In this document: positions 54,833-64,000 of the stretch, piece by piece
How the letters are laid out: each line of letters starts with the position of its first letter
How positions within the stretch are numbered: the first letter of the stretch is position 1
DNA from: Mesorhizobium sp. M4B.F.Ca.ET.058.02.1.1
GTDB taxonomy: Bacteria; Pseudomonadota; Alphaproteobacteria; Rhizobiales; Rhizobiaceae
Length of the DNA: 64,000 nt
Reading direction: 5' to 3'
Assembly (NCBI RefSeq): GCF_003952505.1
Contig: NZ_CP034450.1
Span: 2,356,001 to 2,420,000, forward strand
Made by a program: the position numbers and the translations under genes
Notes under the pieces: generated by a model
Database searches by the model: none
Seen by the model: the letters and a program-made list of their open reading frames with translations, nothing else
Told to the model about the DNA's origin: nothing

Positions 54833-55993
54833 TTGAAAACGCCGGCGCGCCCTCTTCGCCGCCTGGCACTTCTCGCGGCTGCGATGGTGCTGGGCACGGC
54901 AGCAAAGGCCTCGGATTTCTCCGAGCCGTGGAAGAACGCTGAGCGCGCGCTGGTCATCGACGCCTACGAATACAATTCCATCGACTGGGCCAAGCTTGCC
55001 ACCGACAAGCGCATCGTCGGCTTCATCAACAAGGCGTCCGACGGGCTGCCGCCGGCCTATTTCTGCTCGGGCGACGACACCGAATTCCGGCTCTGCAAGG
55101 CGCTGTGGAAGCGCTATGCGGTGACACGCGAACTGTTCCAGACGCGCAAGGTGGTGGCCAAGGCACTCGGCCTGAAATGGGGCGCCTATCATCTTGCCCG
55201 GCCCGGCAACCCGGTCGAGCAGGCAAACAATTTCGTCGATTTCGCCGAGCCCGCGTCGGACGATCTGATAGCCCTCGACCTCGAAGGCAATGATCCCACG
55301 CGATGGATGTCATTGGAGGATGCGGAAGAATTCGTGCGCCAGGTGCATCGGCGGCTGGGCCGCTTCCCGGTGCTCTACACCAACGGCAGGACCGCGCAAT
55401 ACATTGCCGACAACCGCTATCAATACCGGCTCTTGTCGCGGCTGCCGCTCTGGTATGCGCGCTACAAGCCGGACATCGATGTGCATTTTCCGATGGGCAA
55501 CTGGCAGGGCTACGCACTGTGGCAGTTTTCGGCGCACACCAATTGCGGCCGCTTCAAATGCCCCTATCGCGTGCCAGGCACGCCGAACGACATCGACGTC
55601 TCGGTTGCGCCGATGAATGCCGACAGGTTGCGCCAGCAATGGGCCTTTGGCGGCCTGATCGACGTGCCGTCCGACTATCTCGCCTCGATCCCGGTACCGG
55701 TCTCGCGCGAAGCCGGGCTCGCCGGCAAATTCACCATAACCTATGCCGACGTGGCGACGCCGCCCACCGTCGAGGAGATGGTTTCGGTGCTCGGCCAGCG
55801 CTGGCGGAAGTTCCGCGACGGCTTCCGTATGCCTGTGGTGAAGACGGTGCCGCGGCGTCCACGCTTCGGCATCGTCGAATATGTCGCGTGGAAGCGGACC
55901 GAGCAGCGCTCAGCGACGCAGATCGAGGCTGCCTTCGCGGCGGCTGATCCGGTTAGTACCGCCTCGACCGCGATCGACCGTAACCGGCGCTGA
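54833..55993 (+). CDS. Secreted glycosyl hydrolase family 25 (lysozyme-like) protein
   Basis: A 386-residue protein with a signal peptide (residues 1 to about 26, ending GTAAKAS). Residues about 38-255 show a GH25 barrel: ALVIDAYEYNSIDWAKLATD, WGAYHLARPGNPVEQANNF, the acidic active site DLIALDLEGNDPTRW, FPVLYTNGRTAQYIAD and the closing YALWQFSAHTNCG. GH25 enzymes are muramidases. The last 110 residues form no recognised domain. The start is TTG at 54833 with GGGGA upstream. It is convergent with the AraC gene. Confidence 0.88.
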   Translation: MKTPARPLRRLALLAAAMVLGTAAKASDFSEPWKNAERALVIDAYEYNSIDWAKLATDKRIVGFINKASDGLPPAYFCSGDDTEFRLCKALWKRYAVTRELFQTRKVVAKALGLKWGAYHLARPGNPVEQANNFVDFAEPASDDLIALDLEGNDPTRWMSLEDAEEFVRQVHRRLGRFPVLYTNGRTAQYIADNRYQYRLLSRLPLWYARYKPDIDVHFPMGNWQGYALWQFSAHTNCGRFKCPYRVPGTPNDIDVSVAPMNADRLRQQWAFGGLIDVPSDYLASIPVPVSREAGLAGKFTITYADVATPPTVEEMVSVLGQRWRKFRDGFRMPVVKTVPRRPRFGIVEYVAWKRTEQRSATQIEAAFAAADPVSTASTAIDRNRR

Positions 55994-56027
55994 CCAGCCG
56001 GATCCAGCATCAGCGGCGGCAATTGCC

Positions 56028-56903
56028 TCAACGATGATTTCCCAGGCTGGCATACATGCCGGTGGTGCGAAACTGCGTCGGGGTAATGCCATAAGAGCGA
56101 CGAAAAACCTTGGAAAAGTAGTTCGCGTCCTCGAAACCGCACATGACGGCGACTTCCTTGACCGGCAGGAAATCGGCTTTGGTCAGCAACTTCGCCGCGC
56201 GCTGCAGGCGCTGCTGCAAGACAAATTCAGCAGGTGGGATGCCTTCGCTCTCGGCGAAGCAGCGCGAGAAGTGCGCGCGGCTGAGGCCACTGATCCGAAC
56301 GAGATCGGCCACCTGCAGTGGCTTGTCGAGATTGGCGTTGATGTGGTCGATCACCGGCTGCATGGCGCTCTGTTTTTCGGCGAAGGCGTGCGATCCGAAA
56401 ACATCGTCGTAGAGCGCCATGGCGGCTTCGTAGGCGACGGCGGAAGCGGCGCCCGGGGAAGCTGCCCCCTTGATGAGGCGCAGGCTGCAATCGGCAAGAT
56501 GATCAATCGTCATCGGCTGCAATCGAAATACGGGGCCTGAGACACTCAGAATCGATTTGTGGATGCGCAGCGCCTCCTCGCCATTCATCGAGATCCAGAA
56601 ATATTCCCAGCGGTCGCCCGTAGCCAGCCAGTAGCGATGGTTGTGCGGCACCAGCACCAGCAGCGTGTCGTTCTTCTGGAGGCGGTAGTTGCGGTTCTCG
56701 TAGCGCAACTGGCCGGCCCCGCTGATGGTGTGCTGGAGCACGGTGAACGGGGTCTGGCCGCGCTTTCGACCGTCCCAGTCGTAGGTTTCGTCCTCGCGAA
56801 CTTCGTAACCCGTGCTTGTCGGCATGGCATGCAGGCGCTGGCGGCCGCGCGGCAGCGAGATCGTCCGCATCGATGGTCCGTTGGCGATCAGATCCTGCAG
56901 CAC
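56028..56903 (-). CDS. AraC-family activator of the alpha-galactoside locus (AgpT-like)
   Basis: A 291-residue regulator. The N-terminal cupin-like sensing domain (FTVLQHTISGAGQLRYENRN, LVLVPHNHRYWLATG) spans about residues 20-160; two AraC helix-turn-helices follow (KPLQVADLVRISGLSRAHFS and PVKEVAVMCGFEDANYFSKVFRR). It starts with GTG at 56901-56903 with GAGGG upstream. It is divergent from the GH4 gene, as is AgpT, the AraC-type activator of alpha-galactoside genes described in Sinorhizobium meliloti. Its inducer is probably melibiose or raffinose-type sugar. Confidence 0.9.
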   Translation of the reverse strand: MLQDLIANGPSMRTISLPRGRQRLHAMPTSTGYEVREDETYDWDGRKRGQTPFTVLQHTISGAGQLRYENRNYRLQKNDTLLVLVPHNHRYWLATGDRWEYFWISMNGEEALRIHKSILSVSGPVFRLQPMTIDHLADCSLRLIKGAASPGAASAVAYEAAMALYDDVFGSHAFAEKQSAMQPVIDHINANLDKPLQVADLVRISGLSRAHFSRCFAESEGIPPAEFVLQQRLQRAAKLLTKADFLPVKEVAVMCGFEDANYFSKVFRRSYGITPTQFRTTGMYASLGNHR

Positions 56904-57116
56904 AAAATTACCCTCGAAAGCATAATCCTTCTCTGTTCGCGCCTGCGAATAAGCGCATAATCCAGCTCCAGAGAACGGGAACGACCCGCGGTCGAGGAGC
57001 GGGCGGGAGGAGAAAAGGCCGGATTTCCGGCCTGAGTGGTATGCACGCGATGACGTGCGGCCATATCCTCCCTTGCTGCTCCTTGCCTAGCATTCGATTG
57101 GATCGAGGTGAAGGTG
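56904..57116. promoter_or_regulatory. Divergent control region of the AraC gene and the GH4 operon
   Basis: This 213-bp gap should hold both promoters. It contains a perfect 8-base inverted repeat AGGCCGGA-TT-TCCGGCCT at 57016-57033, another of 5 bases (GCACG/CGTGC, 57043-57058), and a 9-base direct repeat GCATAATCC at 56920-56928 and 56955-56963. AraC-type proteins usually bind direct repeats, so the last pair is the better guess for the activator sites, although a 35-base spacing is longer than the common 21. Confidence 0.5.
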
Positions 57117-58583
57117 ATGAGCTTCAAAATCGCTATTATTGGCGCCGGCAGCGTCGGATTCACCAAGAAGCTGTTCACCGACATTCTGTGCGTGCCAGAA
57201 TTCAAGGATATCGAATTCGCGCTGACTGACGTCAGCGAGCACAATCTCGGGATGATCAAGGCGATCCTCGACAGGATCGTGGAAGCAAACAGACTGCCGA
57301 CGAAGGTGACGGCGACGACCGACCGCCGCAAGGCGCTGGAGGGAGCGCGCTATATCATCAGCTGCGTGCGCGTCGGCGGCCTCGAGGCCTATGCCGACGA
57401 TATCCGCATTCCGCTCAAATATGGCATCGACCAGTGCGTCGGCGACACGATCTGCGCCGGCGGCATCCTCTATGGCCAGCGCAACATTCCGGTGATCCTC
57501 GATTTCTGCAGGGATATCCGCGAGGTCGCGGCGAGCGGTGCCAAGTTTCTCAACTACGCCAACCCGATGGCTATGAACACCTGGGCGGCGATCGAATACG
57601 GCAAGGTCGACACGGTCGGGCTCTGCCACGGTGTGCAGCACGGCGCCGAGCAGATCGCCGAGGTGCTCGGCGCGAAATCGCCGAAGGAGCTCGACTATGT
57701 CTGCTCCGGCATCAACCATCAGACGTGGTTCATCGAGCTGCGCCTCAACGGCCGCAAAATCGGCAAGGACGAACTGGTCGCCGCCTTTGAGGCGCACCCG
57801 GTCTTTTCGAAGCAGGAGAAGCTGCGCATCGATGTGCTGAAGCGCTTCGGCGTCTACTCGACCGAGAGCAACGGGCATCTCTCCGAATATCTGCCCTGGT
57901 ACCGCAAGCGGCCGGACGAGATCACGCGCTGGATCGACATGTCGGACTGGATCCACGGCGAAACGGGCGGGTATCTGCGCTACTCGACCGAAACCCGCAA
58001 CTGGTTCGAGACGGAATATCCGCAATTCCTCGAGGCGGCGTCGAAGCCCATCGACCCCGCAAAGCGCTCCAACGAGCATGCCAGCCATATTCTCGAAGCG
58101 CTGGAGACGAACCGCGTTTATCGCGGCCATTTCAACGTCAGGAACAGCGGCGTGATCACCAACCTGCCGCAGGACGCCATCATCGAGTCGCCCGGCTTCG
58201 TCGACCGCTTCGGCATCAACATGGCCGCCGGCATCACGCTGCCGGAAGCCTGCGCCGCCACCTGCATGGCCTCGATCAACGTGCAGCGCATGTCGGTGCA
58301 TGCCGCGATATCGGGCGACATCGATCTCTTGAAGCTCGCCGTGCTGCACGATCCACTGGTCGGCGCGGTTTCGACGCCGGAGGAAGTCTGGCAGATGGTG
58401 GACGAGATGGTCGTTGCCCAGGCGGCCTGGCTGCCGCAATACGCGAACGCGGTGCCGGCCGCAAAAGAGCGGCTCTCGAAATCCAGGGTCAAGACCCGTG
58501 AATGGGCGGGTGCGGCGCGCAGAAGCGTGCGCTCGATCGAGGAATTGCGCGCCGAAAAGGCGGCGCTGAAACAGGCCGGCTGA
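57117..58583 (+). CDS. melA: Alpha-galactosidase, glycoside hydrolase family 4
   Basis: A 488-residue NAD- and Mn-dependent glycosidase that hydrolyses melibiose and raffinose-type alpha-galactosides in the cytosol. The NAD loop is KIAIIGAGSVGFTKKLF; further GH4 marks are SCVRVGGLEAYADDIRIP, NYANPMAMNTW, the metal Cys in GLCHGVQHG and His in SGINHQTWFIEL. The ATG at 57117 with GAGG upstream is preferred to the GTG nine bases earlier. It opens the rightward alpha-galactoside operon (S. meliloti agaL1 is the positional counterpart). Confidence 0.94.
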   Translation: MSFKIAIIGAGSVGFTKKLFTDILCVPEFKDIEFALTDVSEHNLGMIKAILDRIVEANRLPTKVTATTDRRKALEGARYIISCVRVGGLEAYADDIRIPLKYGIDQCVGDTICAGGILYGQRNIPVILDFCRDIREVAASGAKFLNYANPMAMNTWAAIEYGKVDTVGLCHGVQHGAEQIAEVLGAKSPKELDYVCSGINHQTWFIELRLNGRKIGKDELVAAFEAHPVFSKQEKLRIDVLKRFGVYSTESNGHLSEYLPWYRKRPDEITRWIDMSDWIHGETGGYLRYSTETRNWFETEYPQFLEAASKPIDPAKRSNEHASHILEALETNRVYRGHFNVRNSGVITNLPQDAIIESPGFVDRFGINMAAGITLPEACAATCMASINVQRMSVHAAISGDIDLLKLAVLHDPLVGAVSTPEEVWQMVDEMVVAQAAWLPQYANAVPAAKERLSKSRVKTREWAGAARRSVRSIEELRAEKAALKQAG

Positions 58584-58686
58584 TACCTCGCGCCTGGAGG
58601 CGGACCGCGGGAGGCCGGTCGGTCAAATCAGTCGTCCCGAATAGAACGCGGGCAGCAGCAGACGTCGAAACATTTGGGAGGAAACA

Positions 58687-60770
58687 ATGAGGAACTTACA
58701 TCGAATTGGCATTCTGGCCGGACTGGCGCTGAGCGTCTCGGCATCGGCATTGAGCGCATACGCATCCGAACCGACGGTGCCGCCGGCGCCGGCGCAGTTT
58801 CCCGCCGAAGGGAAGATCAAATATGTGGCGCGCGACTCCATCCTGGAGTTCAAGGCGCTGCCCGAATACCACGAACCCGATTGGCTCACCGAAAAATACG
58901 TCAAGACCGGCAAGCTTCCGCCAGTCAAGGACCGCCTGCCGAAGGAGCCGCTGGTGTTCAAGACCGGGAACATGCCGGACGGCATCGGCGTCTATGGCGA
59001 CACAATGCGCCATGTCATCGGTGGCCGGCCCGAAGGCTGGAACTATGGCGCCGGCCAGACCCAGGGCTGGGGCGGCATCGACATCGGCCTTTCCGAATGC
59101 CTGACCCGCACCGCACCGCTGTTCCAGATCGAGGCCAAGGACACCGAGCCGCTGCCGAACCTTGCCAGAAGCTGGGAATGGTCGAAGGATGGCCACAAGC
59201 TGACCATGCATCTGGTCGAAGGCGCCAAATGGTCGGATGGCGTGCCGTTCAATGCCGACGATGTCATGTTCTACTGGAACGATGAGGTCGTGGACCCCAA
59301 CGTCTCGCCGCTGAACGGCGCCACCCAGGAAACCTTCGGCGTCGGCACCGCGCTGAAGAAGATCGACGACTACACCGTCGAGTGGACCTTCAAGGACGCC
59401 TTCCCGCGGCAGTACCTCTATGCCATGGCTTACGGCACCTTCTGCCCCGGCCCTCGCATATTCTGAAGCCGCAGCATCCGAAATATTCCAAGAACACCTA
59501 CGACCAGTTCAAGAACGCCTTCCCGCCGGAATACATGAACATGCCGGTGATGGGCGCCTGGGTCCCGGTCGAATATCGGCCGGACGACATCATCGTCATG
59601 CGCCGTAACCCGTACTACTGGAAGGTCGACGAGAAGGGCAACCAGCTGCCCTACCTGAACGAGTTGCACTACAAGCTGTCTACCTGGGCCGACCGCGATG
59701 TTCAGGCGGTGGCGGGTTCGGGCGACTTCTCCAACCTGGAGCAGCCGGAAAACTTCGTCGCTTCGCTTAAGCGTGCTGCGGAAAAGGATGCGCCGGCCCG
59801 TCTCGCCTTCGGCCCGCGCCTCATCGGCTATAATCTTCGCATGAATTTCTCGGCCAATGGCTGGGGCAATCCGGACGAACGCAGTCAGGCCGTCCGTGAG
59901 CTGAATCGCAACGAGGACTTCCGCAAGGCCGTCACCATGGCGCTCGACCGCAAGGCGCTCGGCGACTCCCTGGTGAAGGGCCCGTTCACCGCCATTTATC
60001 CGGGCGGCTTCTCTTCGGGCACCTCCTTCTATGACCGCAACTCGACTGTCTACTACCCGTTCGATCTCGCGGGCGCCAAGGCGGAACTCGCCAAGGCCGG
60101 TCTCAAGGACACCGACGGCGACGGCTTCGTGAACTTCCCCACAGGAACCGCCGGCGGCAAGAACGTCGAGATCGTCATGCTGGTCAACAATGACTACACC
60201 ACCGACAAGAGCCTTGCCGAGGGCGTCGTCGGCCAGATGGAGAAGCTCGGGCTTCGCGTCGTGCTCAACGGCCTCAATGGAACCCAGCGCGATGCCTCGC
60301 AATATTCCGGCCGCTTCGACTGGCTGGTGCGGCGCAACGACCAGGAGCTGACTTCTGTGGTGCAGAACACCGAGCAGCTCGCTCCGGTCGGCCCGAAGAC
60401 CAGCTGGAACCACCGCGCGCCGGAAAGCGGCGAGGTCGACCTGATGCCGTTCGAGAAGGATCTCGTCGACATCGTCCGAAAGTTCGTCTCGTCACAGGAC
60501 AATGACGAGCGCGCCAGCCTGATGAAGCAGTTCCAGAAGATCTCGACGGAACATGTCTACAATGTCGGCCTGACCGAATATCCCGGCGCGTTGATCGTCA
60601 ACAAGCGTTTCTCCAACATCCCGCAGGGAACGCCGATCTTCATGTTCAACTGGGCCGAGGATTCGATCATCCGCGAGCGGGTCTTCGTCGCCGCCGACAA
60701 GCAGCACAAATACGAACTGTTCCCCGAGCAGCTTCCAGGCAAGCCCGGGGACAAGGGCCCGACGAACTGA
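58687..60770 (+). pseudogene. agpA: Alpha-galactoside ABC transporter binding protein AgpA, frameshifted
   Basis: A 694-codon gene for a periplasmic solute-binding protein of the oligopeptide family (SBP family 5), as in the S. meliloti agp system. A signal peptide ends near LSAYAS; RSWEWSKDGHKLTMHLVEGA and WSDGVPFNADDVMFYWND are SBP5 marks. The first frame ends early at 59466 (FCPGPRIF); the second continues as PSHILKPQHPKYSKNTYDQF to the stop at 60770. One added C in the CCC at 59451-59453 would restore GPSHILKP. GGGAGG precedes the ATG. Either a pseudogene or a sequencing error; the rest of the frame is well kept. Confidence 0.9.
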
Positions 60771-60791
60771 GTTTCCTCCCCTGACCAAACT

Positions 60792-60818
60792 CCCGGCCGC
60801 GCCGCGCGCGCGGCCGGG
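60792..60818 (+). other. Strong GC hairpin between agpA and the permease genes
   Basis: A perfect 10-base stem, CCCGGCCGCG and CGCGGCCGGG, with a 7-base loop lies 21 bases after the agpA stop. No T run follows, so it is not a standard intrinsic terminator. Stems at this position in ABC operons often protect the binding-protein transcript from 3' decay and lower expression of the permeases. Confidence 0.75.
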
Positions 60819-60874
60819 ACGAGATGAAGTCAGCGGCCAACCACTGAAGCGTGAATGCGAGGAGAAACGGACCG

Positions 60875-61882
60875 ATGCTGCGATTCTTGGCTACGCGCAT
60901 AGCGTCGGCGATCCCGGTCCTCGCCATACTGAGCCTGGTCACCTTTGCCATCATCCAGGCGCCGCCGGGCGACTATGCCGACTACATCCGCTCGCAACTC
61001 ATCAACCAGGGCGGCGCCTCGTTCGCCGAAGCCGACGCGCAGGCGCAGGCCTACCGCGTCGAGCATGGCCTCGATAAGCCGCTGCCCATCCAGTATCTGA
61101 ACTGGATCGGTGGTATCATCACCCGCGGCGATTTCGGCTACAGCCTCTATTACAACAAGCCAGTGGCCGATGTGGTCGGCGAGCGCCTGCCGCGCACGCT
61201 GCTGCTGGCGCTGGTCTGCCATCTGCTCGCCTCGGTGCTGGGCATCACATTCGGCATATGGGCGGCGACCCGGCAATATTCCTGGATCGACTCGACGCTG
61301 TCGGCCATTTCCTTTCTCGGCATGACGGTGCCGCGCTTCCTGATGGCGCTGATCATCGTCTATCTCCTGGTCTTCCAGTTAAACGTGTCGGAGATCGGCA
61401 GCTTCTTTTCGCCGGAGTATGGCGGCGCGCCGTGGTCGTGGGCAAAGTTCGTCGACCTGGTCAAGCATGTCTGGCCGGTGGTGGCGATCGCGACTTTCGG
61501 CGGGCTCGCCTACAACATGCGAGTCATGCGCGGCAATCTGCTCGACACGCTGAACGCGCAATATGTCGAGACGGCCAAGGCCAAGGGGCTGACTGGCGGC
61601 GCCGTCGTCATGCGCCATGCCGTGCCCAATGCACTGCATCCGCTGGTCATGTATCAGGGCGTGGTGCTGCCCTACATGCTGACCGGCGAGATCGAGACGG
61701 CGATTATCTTCGCGCTGCCGACCGTCGGACCGGCGATCGTGGGCTCGATGGCGGTCGGCGACGTCTATGTCACCGCCACCTTCATGATGGTGCTGTCGGC
61801 GACACTGATCGTCGGCAACATCATCGCCGACATGCTGCTCGTCCTGCTCGATCCGCGCATCCGCCAATACGGGGAGGGCTAG
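60875..61882 (+). CDS. agpB: Alpha-galactoside ABC transporter permease AgpB
   Basis: A 335-residue inner-membrane permease of the DppB/OppB type with six helices. The N-terminal helix FLATRIASAIPVLAILSLVTF, the long first periplasmic loop (AEADAQAQAYRVEHGLDKPL), and the EAA coupling loop YVETAKAKGLTGGAVVMRHA are typical. The ATG at 60875 is chosen; a GTG 24 bases upstream in frame is nearer the AGGAG motif. Its stop TAG abuts the agpC ATG. Confidence 0.92.
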   Translation: MLRFLATRIASAIPVLAILSLVTFAIIQAPPGDYADYIRSQLINQGGASFAEADAQAQAYRVEHGLDKPLPIQYLNWIGGIITRGDFGYSLYYNKPVADVVGERLPRTLLLALVCHLLASVLGITFGIWAATRQYSWIDSTLSAISFLGMTVPRFLMALIIVYLLVFQLNVSEIGSFFSPEYGGAPWSWAKFVDLVKHVWPVVAIATFGGLAYNMRVMRGNLLDTLNAQYVETAKAKGLTGGAVVMRHAVPNALHPLVMYQGVVLPYMLTGEIETAIIFALPTVGPAIVGSMAVGDVYVTATFMMVLSATLIVGNIIADMLLVLLDPRIRQYGEG

Positions 61883-63019
61883 ATGCTGGCGCGCGACACA
61901 TCACTGCCACCGCCGCCCGCCGAGGGAGCCATCGAGAAACCCGCGCGCGGCAATGAGAGCTACATCGCGCTGGTCTGGCGGCGGCTGAAGCGTTCGTGGA
62001 CCGGGATGGCCGGGCTTTGGCTCGTCGCGCTTCTGCTTCTCATGGCGGTGTTCGCGGAGTTTCTGGCTCCAATGGACCCGAAGGCCACGGATATAGGCTT
62101 CGCCCCGCCGCAGCTGCCGAGCTTCCATGACAAGGACGGCAATTTCGTCGCGCGACCGAGGGTGTATGCGCTGGCCGATTCCGCCGATCTCGATCCGGTC
62201 ACCTTCCAGCCGATCGTCGGCCCCGACTATGAGCATCCGAGACTGCTTGGGTTCTTCGTCGAGGGCGCGCCCTACAAGCTCCTCGGACTGGTCCCGGCGG
62301 ACCGGCATTTCTTCGCCTCCATGGACGGACAGCCGGTGCATTTCCTCGGCACCGACAAGTTCGGCCGCGACGTGCTGTCACGCGCCATCCACGGCTCGCG
62401 CGTCTCGCTGATGATCGCGCTGACGGTCGTCTTCATCATCACCATCATCGGCACCACCGTCGGCATGGTCTCCGGCTATTTCGGCGGCAGGTTCGACGTC
62501 TGGGTGCAGCGCTTCGTCGAACTGGTGCTCGCCTTCCCGCAGCTGCCGCTCTACCTGGCGCTGACCACGCTGATCCCGGTCACCGCGCCGACCAACGTTT
62601 TCCTCGCCTTTGTCATCATCGTCATGTCGGCGCTGGGCTGGGCGCAGATGTCGCGCGAGGTGCGCGGCAAGACACTGGCGCTGGCGCGAATAGACTATGT
62701 ACGCGCCGCCATGGCGGTCGGCGCCACCGACCGGCGCATCATCATGCAGCACATCTTCCCCAATGTGATGAGCCACGTGATCGTCGCCGTGACACTGGCG
62801 ATCCCGACGGTGGTGCTGCTCGAATCCTTCCTCGGTTTCCTCGGCTTTGCGGTCAAGCCGCCGCTGATCTCGTGGGGGTTGATGCTGCAGGACACCGCGA
62901 CCTATTCGGTCATCGGCACCTATCCCTGGATTCTGTCGCCGGTCGGTTTCGTGCTGGTCACCGTCTTTGCCTTCAACGCGCTGGGCGACGGCCTGCGCGA
63001 TGCCGTCGACCCTTATTGA
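61883..63019 (+). CDS. agpC: Alpha-galactoside ABC transporter permease AgpC
   Basis: A 378-residue DppC/OppC-type permease. The N-terminal cytosolic segment and helix (WRRLKRSWTGMAGLWLVALL) are followed by an unusually long periplasmic loop of about 100 residues containing FLGTDKFGRDVLSRAIHGSR, a permease hallmark. The EAA loop is DYVRAAMAVGATDRRIIMQHIFPN. It starts directly after agpB with no gap and is followed by the ATPase gene after 10 bp. Confidence 0.93.
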   Translation: MLARDTSLPPPPAEGAIEKPARGNESYIALVWRRLKRSWTGMAGLWLVALLLLMAVFAEFLAPMDPKATDIGFAPPQLPSFHDKDGNFVARPRVYALADSADLDPVTFQPIVGPDYEHPRLLGFFVEGAPYKLLGLVPADRHFFASMDGQPVHFLGTDKFGRDVLSRAIHGSRVSLMIALTVVFIITIIGTTVGMVSGYFGGRFDVWVQRFVELVLAFPQLPLYLALTTLIPVTAPTNVFLAFVIIVMSALGWAQMSREVRGKTLALARIDYVRAAMAVGATDRRIIMQHIFPNVMSHVIVAVTLAIPTVVLLESFLGFLGFAVKPPLISWGLMLQDTATYSVIGTYPWILSPVGFVLVTVFAFNALGDGLRDAVDPY

Positions 63020-63029
63020 GGTGGCTGGG

Positions 63030-64000
<971 letters not shown>

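Overview
The window reads as a chromosomal segment of a GC-rich alphaproteobacterium of the order Hyphomicrobiales (Rhizobiales), most likely Mesorhizobium or a close relative. The evidence is the cell-cycle methyltransferase gene ccrM at the left edge, the aa3 oxidase operon running on into ispH-thrB-rnhA, the dxs/tlyA, aroC, fabI and pdxH neighbourhood, and an agp-type alpha-galactoside locus like that of Sinorhizobium meliloti. The genus is an inference from gene content; no rRNA, tRNA, CRISPR array, prophage or intact insertion sequence was seen.

Layout. 1-4.6 kb: partial ccrM, a HAD phosphatase, a cupin gene divergent from a winged-helix/TPR regulator, and a lipoprotein. 4.7-10.9 kb: a rightward run of thrC, an M16 peptidase, a GNAT and a membrane-bound PAS-GGDEF-EAL protein with a degenerate GGDEF site. 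10.9-13.7 kb: YqgE, a DsbD-like periplasmic protein, a peroxiredoxin and a DUF2938 membrane protein. 13.7-24.7 kb: a long leftward block whose core is ctaC-ctaD-ctaB-small membrane protein-ctaG-ctaE, an inserted L,D-transpeptidase, DUF983, SURF1, then ispH, thrB and rnhA. 25.0-34.1 kb: ialB-like gene, tldD, two RNA methyltransferases, dxs, pirin, xseB and a histone-deacetylase-like hydrolase.

34.1-40.1 kb: a membrane protein, a TetR/MFS divergent pair sharing three near-identical palindromic operators, a frameshifted GNAT, ribB with a decayed GTP cyclohydrolase II domain, and aroC. 40.2-44.4 kb is the most accessory-looking part: a four-gene cassette (GT2 glycosyltransferase, GtrA flippase-like protein, methyltransferase, polytopic GT-C-like protein) lying between two direct copies of a short sequence that resembles a transposon end. 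It resembles a Gtr-type glycan-modification cassette placed into a conserved backbone. 44.5-48.6 kb returns to backbone: DUF1344, phosphatase, fabI, a DnaJ-type protein, an RT0821-like lipoprotein and pdxH.

48.6-51.6 kb holds a compact leftward operon of four genes I cannot assign: one polytopic membrane protein and three small anchored proteins that seem to share one beta-sandwich-like pattern. It is the best candidate here for an undescribed membrane system. 51.9-54.4 kb: enoyl-CoA hydratase and a DmdC-like acyl-CoA dehydrogenase preceded by a LiuR-like dyad. 54.8-56.0 kb: a secreted GH25 protein. 56.0-64.0 kb: an alpha-galactoside locus with an AraC regulator divergent from a GH4 alpha-galactosidase, then the binding protein (split by a one-base frameshift), two permeases and a fused double ATPase that runs off the window.

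Two genes (GNAT near 37.47 kb, agpA near 59.45 kb) are broken by what looks like loss of a single C from a short C run, so either both are recent pseudogenes or the sequence has homopolymer errors.
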